Origin: Salinivirgaceae bacterium
GTDB lineage: Bacteria > Bacteroidota > Bacteroidia > Bacteroidales > SZUA-534
Direction: 5' to 3'
Length of the DNA: 56,292 bases
Assembly (NCBI GenBank): GCA_017551905.1
Contig: JAFZKK010000065.1
Coordinates: 1-56,292 of the forward strand
The notes below the pieces were generated by a model that had not been told where the DNA came from, ran no database searches, and saw only the letters and a program-made list of their open reading frames with translations. A program made the translations under genes and the position numbers. Positions within the stretch are counted from its first letter, which is position 1, and each line of letters starts with the position of its first letter. This document shows, one piece after another, positions 6,329-15,959 of the stretch.

Positions 6329-9300
6329 ATGAGGCGGAGGTTGAAAACAAAGCTGCGCATTGCTATTGCAGCCATTTTCATTATTGCTGCCGAGGGCGTG
6401 TTTGCGCAATCGGGCGGCGATACTACCGCTTTGCCTTTCCGCATAGCCAAACCAAAAGCAACTCCCTACGAGCCGTCAAGACCGGCATCGAACCTCAACC
6501 TGAAAGACCCGTCGAACTTCACCAACGAAGTTGAGTATGACGAGGCCACCGACCAGTACATCATCCACCAGAAAGTGGGCGGCGTCGACATCCGTCCGCC
6601 TTTCAACATGTCGCGCGAGGAGTACAACAGCTACGATGTCGACCGCTCGATGCGTAACTACTGGCGGCAGCGCTACCAAGGCGAGAATTTTGAGCGCCAA
6701 GGCTCATCGCTCACCAAAATCAATGTCAACAACGAGCTTTTTGAGACCATTTTCGGCAGCAATGTCATCGACATCAAGCCGCAGGGAACGGCGTCGCTCA
6801 AATTCGGTGTCAAGATAACCAACACGGCCAACCCTAACATTGCGCAGTCGCTGCGCCGGCAGACCATTTTCGATTTCGATGAGAAGATACAGATGAGCGT
6901 GGCCGGAAAAATCGGCGAGAATCTGGAGCTGAAAATCAGCTACGACACTGAGTCACAGTTCGATTTCGACAACACAGCCAACTTGAAATTCCAAGGCAAA
7001 GAGGATGACATCATCCAGAAGATTGAGGCCGGAAACGTGTCGCTGCCGCTGTCGACATCGCTCATCACGGGAAGCCAGAGTCTGTTCGGCGTGCTGACGG
7101 AGCTGAAATTCGGCAAACTCTACGTCTCGACTGTCATATCGCAGCAAAAAGGCGAGTCGAAAACCATTACCACGCAAGGCGGCGCGCAGACAAGCACCTT
7201 CGATGTGTCGGCTGTCGATTACGATAAGAACCGCCACTTCTTCCTGTCGCACTTCTTCCGCGCACAGTACGACAACGCCCTCAAACAGTTGCCGGTGATT
7301 GTGACAAGCGTGCAGATTACAAAAATCGAAGTTTGGGTAACGAACAATAAAAAATCGACCGAAAACGCGCATAACATTGTGGCGTTCATGGATTTGGGCG
7401 AGGAGCGCGAGGAGTACCCGATGTATAACCGCAAAGACCGCGCCGTGCTGAACTCCGATGTCAACTTCTACCGTTATGCGGCACCAGACAACGGCGCCAA
7501 CAGTCTCTACGACGATGTGGTGTCGACCGAGGGCATCCGCAACATCGACCAGGTGACCAAGCTACTCGACGCCAAAGGCTACGCCAGCGCCCGCGACTAC
7601 GAGAAAGTGGAATACGCCCGCAAGCTGAACAGCAACGAGTATTCGGTAAACACGCAGCTGGGCTACATAACGCTGAACTCCGCCCTCAACAGCGACGAGA
7701 TTCTGGCCGTGGCCTTCGAGTTCACCTACAACGGACAGAGCTACAAGGTGGGTGAGTTCTCGAGCGACGGTATAAACAACCCCAATAACTTGGTTGTCAA
7801 ACTGTTGAAAGGTAGCAACTTCACTCCCAAATATCCGAACTGGGACCTGATGATGAAAAACGTCTATTCGCTGGGCGCCTATCAGCTCAACCGCGACGAT
7901 TTTGTGCTTGAGGTTGAGTATTACAACAACAAATCACGTGTTCGCAAGCTGTCGAACGCCTATCTGTCGAACGAGATAAAAAACACCAAGTTGCTCAACC
8001 TTATGGGCCTCGACAACCTCGACAGCAAAAACAACTACGTGAAAGGCGGCAACGGATTTTTCGACTTTGTGAACGGCATAACAGTCAACGCCACCAACGG
8101 ACGCATCTATTTTCCTGTTGTTGAGCCATTTGGCGGCCACCTGCACGACACTTTGGGCGGCGATGCCCAATCGAAAGAGTTTGTGTTCCAGGAATTGTAC
8201 GACTCCACCCAGTACAAGGCGATACAGATGACGGCCAAAAACAAATTCTACCTTAAAGGTTCGTATAAATCGGCCGGCGGCTCCGAGATTATCCTCAACT
8301 CATTCAACATTCCGCAAGGCTCGGTGACAGTAACGGCGGGCGGCATCACGCTTGTCGAGAATGTCGATTACACGGTCGATTACAGCATGGGGCGCGTCAA
8401 AATCATCAACGAGAGCTACCTTGTGTCGGGCACGCCGATAAAGGTGAACCTCGAAAGCAACTCCGACTTCAACTTGATGACCAAAACGCTGTTGGGCACC
8501 CACCTCGACTACCGCTTCAGCGACCGCTTCAACTTAGGCGGAACAGTGATGCGCCTGACCGAGAAACCTACAACCACCAAGGTGAACGTTGGCGAGGACC
8601 CGATTTCGAACACCATCTGGGGCTTGAATGGTTCGTATGAGGTTGAGTTGCCGCTTGTCACAAAAATCCTCGACTGGCTGCCGCTGTTAGAGACCAAAGA
8701 GCAGTCGTCGCTGTCGGTGCAGGGCGAGTTTGCGCAGCTTGTGCCGGGCCACAACAAAGCTGTGGGCAAGAGCGGCGAGGTCTTTATCGACGATTTTGAG
8801 AGCAGCGAGTCGAACTACGACATGACCAGCCGCGAAGCATGGCGCATAGCCAGCATTCCGCAAGACAACATCTTTAGCGAGGCGTCGCTCTACGGCGACC
8901 TGCGCTCGGGCTTCAACCGCGCCAAACTTGCGTGGTACAAGATTGACCCGCTGATGTTCCAGTCGAGCTCGCCGGTGTCGAAAGCCGAACAATCAAGGCT
9001 GAACGCCTACCGCGTGCCGGAGCTTAACATCTACCCTAACCGCGACCAGTCGTCGGGCGACGCCCTCTACCTCACCACCTTCGACCTTGCCTACGACCCG
9101 ACATTGCGCGGCCCTTACAACTACAGTATCGACGACTACGACGAGACCGGCCATTTCATGAATCCGCAAGACAAATGGGCGGGCATCATGCGCGAGACAA
9201 CCATAAAGAATTTCGAGACATCGAACATCGGTTATCTTGAGTTCTGGATGATGGACCCGTTTGTTGAGGAAGACTCGCTTAACCCGGGCGGACAGCTCTA

Positions 9301-12300
9301 TTTCAACTTCGGTAACATATCGGAGGATGTGCTGAAAGACGGCCGCAAAAGCTACGAGAACGGCCTGCCGACAACCTATCCGCCCGACCCTGCCACCTAC
9401 GATGTTACTACTTGGGGACGCGTGCCGGCAGTGCAGACAAGCACGCTCAGCTTTGTCAACGACGAGAACCAGCGCCGTTACCAAGATGTCGGCCTCGACG
9501 GATTGAGCGGTACGGCTTTCAGCGGCGGACTGTCGGACGAGCAGGTTTTCTTCTCATCGTATTTGGACGAACTGAAAAACGTGCTCAACGATGATGTCTA
9601 TCGCAGTTTCTTCGACGACCCCTCGGGCGACGATTACCACTACTTCAAAGGCAGCGATTACGATGAAGCCGGCTACGGCATTGTCGACCGCTATATGAAC
9701 TACAACGGCATGGAGGGCAACTCGCCCGTGAGCACCGGCGCCACCTCAACCTACTCAACATCGATGCCTGATGTCGAAGACCTGAACAGCGACTACACGC
9801 TGTGCGAGTCGGAGTCATATTTCCAATACCGCGTTGACCTGAGCCGCGAGAACATGGTTGTGGGCACCAACTACATTGTCGATGAACGCAACGTAACCAA
9901 CACAATGCCCAACTCGGAACACAAATCGGTAAAATGGTATTTGTTCCGCATTCCGCTCAGCTCTAACGAGCGTCAGCAAATTGGTAACATTGAGGACTTT
10001 ACGTCAATCCGGTTTATGCGTATGTTCCTGCACGGATGGAGCGAGAAAGTCGTGCTGCGCTTTGCCACTCTGAATCTTGTCAAGAGCGACTGGTTCACCT
10101 ACGACTACGACCTGAAAGACGGCAGCGAGAGCCTTGTTACTACCGAGAACAACGACGATGCCGCCGCCGCGTTCAGCATGTCGACTATCAACATTGAGGA
10201 GAACGGCAGCCGCACGCCTGTCAACTATCTTCTGCCTCCGGGCGTGACACGCGAGCAAGACCCGTCGCAGACGCAGCTTGTGGAGCTGAACGAACAGAGT
10301 ATGACGATGAAAGTTGTTGATTTGGCCGACGGCTATTCGAAATCGGTTTACAAGACAACGAACGTTGATATGCGCAACTATAAGAAACTGAAGATGTTCA
10401 TCCACGCCGAAGCGGTTGACGACGAGACCTCGCTCGACGACGATGAGATAACATGCTTCATCCGCATCGGCCAAGATTATACTGAGAACTACTACGAATA
10501 TGAGGTGCCGCTGAAACTGACACCGTGGTGGACATCGCGGCCTTACCCTGATAACAAACAGAACCGCGAGCTTGTTTGGCCCGAGGAGAACAACATGGAG
10601 ATTATATTCCAGGAACTTGTCGATGCCAAACTTGAGCGCAACGCCGAGATTTCGGCCGGAAATCCGTCGGTTTCGCAGACACTGCCATACGTTGTGACAA
10701 CCACATCGGGGCACTCAAAACGCCGGATAACCGTTGTGGGCAACCCTAACATTGCGCTTGTCAAATCGCTGATGATTGGTGTTCGCAACCCGCTGGCCAA
10801 AACCAATCCGTTCCGCTCGAACGACGACGGCCGCAGCAAATCGGTCGAGATTTGGATTAACGAGCTTCGCTTGACCGACTTCGACGAGAGCGGCGGCTGG
10901 GCCGTACAGGGCGCAATGAGCCTCAAATTAGCCGATTTTGGTAATGTCAACATGGCTGGAAGCACCACGCAGGCAGGATTTGGAAGTATTGAGCAATCGA
11001 CATCGGAACGCTCGAAAGAACAGACCAAACAACTTGATGTTGCGGCTAACTTCGAGCTTGGCAAACTTCTGCCAAAGAACCTGAACGTGCGCCTGCCGAT
11101 GTTTATGAGCTACTCGCGCACGGCTGTCAATCCGGAGTACAACCCATTCGACCCCGATGTCAAAATCAAAGAGGCCACAAAAAAGATGACGCCAAAGGAA
11201 AAGAAAGAATATCTGAAAGACATTCAGGAACTTACCGAGCGCAAGAGCATCAGCTTCACAAACGTAGGTTACGGCGGTCGCACCAAGAAAGCGGCTGTCA
11301 AGAAAGAACAGAAAGCCGACGACGGCGAACAGAAAAAGCCCGAAAAGAAAAAGAGCAACAAGACTCACTTCTACTCGCCGCAGAACTTCAGCGCAAGCTA
11401 CGCCTACGTTGAGAAGAACTACAACGACTACAGCACCGCCTACGACAACACCAAGACGCACACAGGCTCGCTCAACTACACGTTCAACAACCAGCCCAAA
11501 GCCATTGAGCCGTTCAAGAACGTGAAAGTGCTGAAGAAGCCTTATCTGCGCATCATCGGCGACTTCAACTTCTATCTGGCTCCGGCGCAGATAGCTTGGC
11601 GCACAGGCGTTGAGCGCGAATACAACCAGACGCTGTTGCGCAACACCAACCTGAACGTTACATCGGACGGCGAGGAGTACACACCAACCTGCGACAAGCG
11701 GTTCGACTGGGAGCGCGAGTTCAGCATCAAATACAATCTGTCGAAAGGCATCAAATTCACCTGGCAGATGAACACCATGGCGCTGATTCAGGAGCCCGAA
11801 GGCCTGATTGACAAGACCAACCGCACTGAATACGAACAGTTTAAGAAGGAAGTCTGGGAGTCGATAATGGAAGGCGGCGTTCCCGACAAGCATAACCAGA
11901 AATTCACGGCGTCGTACACCGTGCCTATCAACAAGCTGCCCGGCTTTGCGTGGACATCGCTGACGGCGCGCTACGCCTCAACCTACGAGTGGGACCGCGG
12001 ACCTGAGATGCGCGACACATCGCTTTTTGCAGGTAACAGCATCGGCAACACCAATCAGATAACCATAAACGCACAGGGCAATCTCGACAACTTGTATAAG
12101 AAGTACAAGCCGCTCGACGACCTGAACAAAAAATACCGCCAGACACGCGAAAAACGCCTGGCAACCCGCATGGAGACTGTGTCGGCACGCAAAGAGAACT
12201 TCACTGCCAAAGCCGGCGAGAGCAAGACCATAACTCACAACTTGCGCACCGAGGAAGATATTCAGGTGAAGGTTACACAAAGCGGAAAAACACTTAAATC

Positions 12301-13843
12301 ATCGTTTGAGGTGGTTAATGGTAATCGCGTGAAAGTGAAAATGGAAGAAGACGCCGACAATGCCATTGTTACCATCAGTGGCAAGCGGTCAACCGAGGAC
12401 TCGCCCGTCCGCCGCGTAATGGAAGGTGTGGTTCTGGGTGTTACGGGCTTCAAAAACGTGTCGTTCGCCTACACCGAGTCAAATGCCATGACACTTGAAG
12501 GATACACGCCAAAATACAGCTTCACCGAGTTGCGCACCAATCCTGGATTGCCGTTCATCTTCGGCTACCAAGACACCGCCTTTGCCGACCGCACAGCACG
12601 CAAAGGCTTGCTAATCAACAATCGCGACCTTGTGGAGCCGTTCCTGACAACCAATCAGAAGCGCGTCGACATAAAAGCCACTTACCAGCCGGTTAAGGCG
12701 CTTAAGATTGACTTTACCGGACAGCGCACCATTACAAAGAAAAGTAGCGAATACTACTATGTGGGCAATTGGAACGCCAAGCACGATGAGTACGATGTTT
12801 ATCGCTCAACACGCTTGGAGTCAGGCGCTTACAACATCAACGTCTGGTCGCTGAAAACAGCTTTCGACAAGCGGCCGACCGAGAAAAACACCTCGTCGGA
12901 AGCCTTTGGCGAGTATCGCAGCAATCTGCGCAAATTCGCCTGGCGGCAAGCCGATATGCGCCGCGGACACGCCCCGATGAACTTTGGCGAGTACAATCCG
13001 GTGTATGACGCCGACTCTATGCCCGACGGCTATTCGATATCAAACCCCGACATCGCCGTCCCGGCGTTCCTGTTGGCTTACACAGGCCTTGAGTCAGGAT
13101 TGGATTTCACAAGCTGGAAGCATTTCCGCCCGGGTTGGCGCGTGAAGTACGACGGACTTGCCAACTACAAGTTATTCAAGAAGAAAATCAAGACCATCTC
13201 GCTGTCGCACAGCTACACAAGCACATTCTCCATAAGCTCGTATCGCAGCAACAGCTACTACAACTACGAACAGGCCAAACGCCCTGAATACGCCAATCTG
13301 TCGTGGGCCACAAGCTCGGTCAACGCCGGAATGTTTATCCCATACTACGACCTCACATCGTTCGCCATATCTGAATCGTTCGCTCCGTTGTTTGGTGTCG
13401 ATGTTACATGGAAAAGTAGCATGAGCTCGAAATTGGAGTTCAAACGCAGCCGCACCATGACTATGAACCTGACCAACAACCAGATGCTTGAGGTTCACAA
13501 GCGCGAGTATGTGATTGGTTCCGGCTATCGGATTGAAGATTTTGTGCTGCCGTTCAAAACGCGCCAGGGACAACAGATTGTGAGCGACCTCAACCTACGC
13601 GCCGACTTCACTGTCAGCGACAACATCAGCGTCACCCGCGACCTTGTCTATCAAACCGACGAGATAACATCGGGACAGCTTGGTCTGGCGATGAGTTTGT
13701 CGGCCGAGTATGAGCTGAATGAGAAGGTAACACTCAAACTCTATTACGACTACGATTTGACAAACCCGAAGACATCAAACTCGTACCGCAACAGCACTAC
13801 CGAATTCGGATTTGAACTGAAAATTGCTTTGGCAAAACTTTAA
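6329..13843 (+). CDS. sprA: SprA, giant outer-membrane translocon of the type IX secretion system
   Basis: The protein has 2504 residues, at the upper end of the SprA/Sov range. A signal peptide ends near residue 27 (EGVFAQS). SprA forms a 36-strand outer-membrane barrel through which folded cargo proteins pass. Family features visible here are the N-terminal block with VGGVDIRPPF and the SLRRQTIFDFDEKIQM/SYDTESQFDFDN region, plus repeated beta-strand patterns to the last residues. A lysine- and glutamate-rich segment near residues 1640-1690 is probably an exposed loop. It lies between ruvA (6-bp gap) and porQ (3-bp gap). The remaining secretion genes (PorK/L/M/N, PorV, PorU) are not in the window, as is usual because they are scattered. 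Confidence 0.95.
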   Translation: MRRRLKTKLRIAIAAIFIIAAEGVFAQSGGDTTALPFRIAKPKATPYEPSRPASNLNLKDPSNFTNEVEYDEATDQYIIHQKVGGVDIRPPFNMSREEYNSYDVDRSMRNYWRQRYQGENFERQGSSLTKINVNNELFETIFGSNVIDIKPQGTASLKFGVKITNTANPNIAQSLRRQTIFDFDEKIQMSVAGKIGENLELKISYDTESQFDFDNTANLKFQGKEDDIIQKIEAGNVSLPLSTSLITGSQSLFGVLTELKFGKLYVSTVISQQKGESKTITTQGGAQTSTFDVSAVDYDKNRHFFLSHFFRAQYDNALKQLPVIVTSVQITKIEVWVTNNKKSTENAHNIVAFMDLGEEREEYPMYNRKDRAVLNSDVNFYRYAAPDNGANSLYDDVVSTEGIRNIDQVTKLLDAKGYASARDYEKVEYARKLNSNEYSVNTQLGYITLNSALNSDEILAVAFEFTYNGQSYKVGEFSSDGINNPNNLVVKLLKGSNFTPKYPNWDLMMKNVYSLGAYQLNRDDFVLEVEYYNNKSRVRKLSNAYLSNEIKNTKLLNLMGLDNLDSKNNYVKGGNGFFDFVNGITVNATNGRIYFPVVEPFGGHLHDTLGGDAQSKEFVFQELYDSTQYKAIQMTAKNKFYLKGSYKSAGGSEIILNSFNIPQGSVTVTAGGITLVENVDYTVDYSMGRVKIINESYLVSGTPIKVNLESNSDFNLMTKTLLGTHLDYRFSDRFNLGGTVMRLTEKPTTTKVNVGEDPISNTIWGLNGSYEVELPLVTKILDWLPLLETKEQSSLSVQGEFAQLVPGHNKAVGKSGEVFIDDFESSESNYDMTSREAWRIASIPQDNIFSEASLYGDLRSGFNRAKLAWYKIDPLMFQSSSPVSKAEQSRLNAYRVPELNIYPNRDQSSGDALYLTTFDLAYDPTLRGPYNYSIDDYDETGHFMNPQDKWAGIMRETTIKNFETSNIGYLEFWMMDPFVEEDSLNPGGQLYFNFGNISEDVLKDGRKSYENGLPTTYPPDPATYDVTTWGRVPAVQTSTLSFVNDENQRRYQDVGLDGLSGTAFSGGLSDEQVFFSSYLDELKNVLNDDVYRSFFDDPSGDDYHYFKGSDYDEAGYGIVDRYMNYNGMEGNSPVSTGATSTYSTSMPDVEDLNSDYTLCESESYFQYRVDLSRENMVVGTNYIVDERNVTNTMPNSEHKSVKWYLFRIPLSSNERQQIGNIEDFTSIRFMRMFLHGWSEKVVLRFATLNLVKSDWFTYDYDLKDGSESLVTTENNDDAAAAFSMSTINIEENGSRTPVNYLLPPGVTREQDPSQTQLVELNEQSMTMKVVDLADGYSKSVYKTTNVDMRNYKKLKMFIHAEAVDDETSLDDDEITCFIRIGQDYTENYYEYEVPLKLTPWWTSRPYPDNKQNRELVWPEENNMEIIFQELVDAKLERNAEISAGNPSVSQTLPYVVTTTSGHSKRRITVVGNPNIALVKSLMIGVRNPLAKTNPFRSNDDGRSKSVEIWINELRLTDFDESGGWAVQGAMSLKLADFGNVNMAGSTTQAGFGSIEQSTSERSKEQTKQLDVAANFELGKLLPKNLNVRLPMFMSYSRTAVNPEYNPFDPDVKIKEATKKMTPKEKKEYLKDIQELTERKSISFTNVGYGGRTKKAAVKKEQKADDGEQKKPEKKKSNKTHFYSPQNFSASYAYVEKNYNDYSTAYDNTKTHTGSLNYTFNNQPKAIEPFKNVKVLKKPYLRIIGDFNFYLAPAQIAWRTGVEREYNQTLLRNTNLNVTSDGEEYTPTCDKRFDWEREFSIKYNLSKGIKFTWQMNTMALIQEPEGLIDKTNRTEYEQFKKEVWESIMEGGVPDKHNQKFTASYTVPINKLPGFAWTSLTARYASTYEWDRGPEMRDTSLFAGNSIGNTNQITINAQGNLDNLYKKYKPLDDLNKKYRQTREKRLATRMETVSARKENFTAKAGESKTITHNLRTEEDIQVKVTQSGKTLKSSFEVVNGNRVKVKMEEDADNAIVTISGKRSTEDSPVRRVMEGVVLGVTGFKNVSFAYTESNAMTLEGYTPKYSFTELRTNPGLPFIFGYQDTAFADRTARKGLLINNRDLVEPFLTTNQKRVDIKATYQPVKALKIDFTGQRTITKKSSEYYYVGNWNAKHDEYDVYRSTRLESGAYNINVWSLKTAFDKRPTEKNTSSEAFGEYRSNLRKFAWRQADMRRGHAPMNFGEYNPVYDADSMPDGYSISNPDIAVPAFLLAYTGLESGLDFTSWKHFRPGWRVKYDGLANYKLFKKKIKTISLSHSYTSTFSISSYRSNSYYNYEQAKRPEYANLSWATSSVNAGMFIPYYDLTSFAISESFAPLFGVDVTWKSSMSSKLEFKRSRTMTMNLTNNQMLEVHKREYVIGSGYRIEDFVLPFKTRQGQQIVSDLNLRADFTVSDNISVTRDLVYQTDEITSGQLGLAMSLSAEYELNEKVTLKLYYDYDLTNPKTSNSYRNSTTEFGFELKIALAKL

Positions 13844-13846
13844 AAG

Positions 13847-14902
13847 ATGATACCGCATCGGCATAACGGATTGACAGCGCTCGGCAGACATTTTTTGTTG
13901 GCAGCCGGCGTCATGTTGTTGTCCGTTACGGCTTGGGCGCAATCGGGCAAAAAGGTGTTTCAGTTTGTCGAGTTGCCGACATCGGCGCGCATTGGGGCTT
14001 TGGGCGGTGTTCCGCAAGCCATTGCCGAACCCGATTTGAATCTGGCCACCGCTAATCCGGCTTTTCTGTCGACTGAGACCGAAAACAAACTTGCCGTTAA
14101 TTATGTCAACTATGTTGCCGGAATATCGGTAGCCGATGTGGCTTACAGCTTCCACACGCCGTATGCGCCTGGCACGCTTGCCGCCGGATTGCAGTATCTG
14201 AATAGCGGCAAAAACACGCGCTACGACGAGTTTGGCAACGCCGCCGGCAGCTTCTCGTCGAACGAGTGGGCTGTCCGCCTGTCATACTGCCAGCATTTCG
14301 ATTCCTGTTTTTCGATAGGAGCCACCGTAAAACCTGTGTTTTCGAGCATTGGCGGTTATTTTTCAATAGGTTTGCTTGCCGATGTGTCGGCGGCCTACAA
14401 TTTCCGCAACGGCAACACTGCGGCCTCGATTCTTCTTCGCAATTTTGGCGCGCAGATAGTCTCTTACGACGGCAACTATGCCGATACTCCGTTTGAGATT
14501 TTAGCCTCGATAAGTCATCAGCTTGAACACGCTCCGTTCCGTATGTCGTTGGTTTTACAACAAATGCAGAAATTCAACCTTAAACCGCAAAAAGACAACA
14601 AACCGGATGATGGTTCCGAGGTTGAGGACAACAGTAACAAATTGCCCGATTTTATCGACAACTGTCTGCGTCACTGCGTTTTAGGAGTTGAGTTGTTCCC
14701 TGACAAGGCTTTCAACGCCCGTGTGGGATTCAATTACAAACGTCGTCAGGAGCTGAAATTGAGCAACTCGCCCGGAATGGCCGGAGTGTCGCTTGGTTTC
14801 GGGTTGCGGCTCAAACGGTTCAGCATTGAATATGCCAATGCTTGCTACACACTTGGCGGCCGCTCAAACCACTTCTCACTATTAATCAATTTGCCGAAGT
14901 AA
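13847..14902 (+). CDS. porQ: PorQ, type IX secretion system outer-membrane protein
   Basis: The protein has 351 residues with a signal peptide ending near AWAQSGKK. The start of the mature protein (FQFVELPTSARIGALGG, then LATANPAFLS and VNYVNYVAG) matches the PorQ/PorV group of FadL-like beta barrels. In Porphyromonas, PorQ and PorZ belong to the attachment complex that links cargo to A-type lipopolysaccharide. The gene starts four bases after the sprA stop, so the two secretion components are cotranscribed. porZ, often a neighbour of porQ elsewhere, is absent here. Confidence 0.85.
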   Translation: MIPHRHNGLTALGRHFLLAAGVMLLSVTAWAQSGKKVFQFVELPTSARIGALGGVPQAIAEPDLNLATANPAFLSTETENKLAVNYVNYVAGISVADVAYSFHTPYAPGTLAAGLQYLNSGKNTRYDEFGNAAGSFSSNEWAVRLSYCQHFDSCFSIGATVKPVFSSIGGYFSIGLLADVSAAYNFRNGNTAASILLRNFGAQIVSYDGNYADTPFEILASISHQLEHAPFRMSLVLQQMQKFNLKPQKDNKPDDGSEVEDNSNKLPDFIDNCLRHCVLGVELFPDKAFNARVGFNYKRRQELKLSNSPGMAGVSLGFGLRLKRFSIEYANACYTLGGRSNHFSLLINLPK

Positions 14903-14933
14903 CACGTTGTAACAGATTTTAAATCATACTAAT

Positions 14934-15926
14934 ATGAAAATCGCATTTTTTGATACACATTCATACGACAAACAGTCGTTCACTCTTGCAAATGAGAATT
15001 TCAAATACAAGATTGATTTTAAAGAGTACAAACTCAACGAAAACACTGCAATGACCGCCAAAGGTTATGATATAGTCTGTGTTTTTGTGAATGATGTTGT
15101 AAATGAACAGGTTATCGCCTCACTCAAGGAATGCGGAGTAAAGCTCATTGCCTTGCGTTGTGCGGGCTTTAACAATGTTGACATCAAGGCTGCCGCAGCT
15201 GCCGGAATAAAAATTGTTCGTGTTCCGGCATATTCTCCTTATGCTGTTGCCGAACATGGTGTTGCGCTTTTGATGTCGCTAACTCGTCATACACCTCAGG
15301 CTTATCTTAGAACAAAAACTGCCAACTTTAATATAGAAGGACTTACCGGACGCGACCTTCACGGACTTACTGCAGGAATTTTGGGTGCCGGAAAAATCGG
15401 TCGAATTATGGGAGATATCCTTAAAGGCTTTGGAATGAAAATTATCGCCTACGATTTGTATCCTAACAAGGAATGGGCGGAAAAAAATGATGTTGAATAT
15501 GTAACGCTCGAAGAAATCTTTAAACAAAGTGATGTTTTGAGTCTGCACTGTCCTCTTACCGAAGAAACAAAGCATATTGTAAATCACGATTCAATGAAAA
15601 TGATGAAGCATGATGCTGTAATCATCAATACAGGTCGTGGTGCGCTTATAGATTCAAAGGCTCTTGTTCACGCCCTCAAGCACGGTCACATTGGCGGAAT
15701 TGGTATGGACGTTTACGAAGAAGAGAGTAAATATTTCTTCAGCGACTGGTCAACCGATATTATGACCGATGATGTTCTTGCACGGTTGCTTACGTTCCCG
15801 AATGTTATTATTACAAGTCACCAGGCCTTCTTAACAACCAATGCTCTTAAAAATCTTGCCGAAACAACGCTCGAAAATGTAAAGGCATTTAAAGCTGGCA
15901 AAGAGCTTGTGAACGAAGTAAAGTAG
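14934..15926 (+). CDS. ldhA: D-lactate dehydrogenase (D-2-hydroxyacid dehydrogenase family)
   Basis: The protein has 330 residues, the normal length. It reduces pyruvate to D-lactate with NADH in the cytoplasm, recycling NAD in fermentation. The Rossmann motif is GILGAGKIGRIMG (about residues 149-161). The catalytic triad of the family is visible: Arg in NTGRGALID, Glu in DVYEEESKYFF and His in TSHQAFLT. The YFFSDWS segment is typical of the D-LDH branch rather than phosphoglycerate dehydrogenases. It follows porQ by 31 bases on the same strand; I see no promoter in the gap, yet the function is unrelated. Codon choice looks more AT-rich than in sprA, which could reflect high expression or different ancestry. 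Confidence 0.9.
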   Translation: MKIAFFDTHSYDKQSFTLANENFKYKIDFKEYKLNENTAMTAKGYDIVCVFVNDVVNEQVIASLKECGVKLIALRCAGFNNVDIKAAAAAGIKIVRVPAYSPYAVAEHGVALLMSLTRHTPQAYLRTKTANFNIEGLTGRDLHGLTAGILGAGKIGRIMGDILKGFGMKIIAYDLYPNKEWAEKNDVEYVTLEEIFKQSDVLSLHCPLTEETKHIVNHDSMKMMKHDAVIINTGRGALIDSKALVHALKHGHIGGIGMDVYEEESKYFFSDWSTDIMTDDVLARLLTFPNVIITSHQAFLTTNALKNLAETTLENVKAFKAGKELVNEVK

Positions 15927-15959
15927 CGGACAATTTATGAAAACTCGTGTGCATCATGA

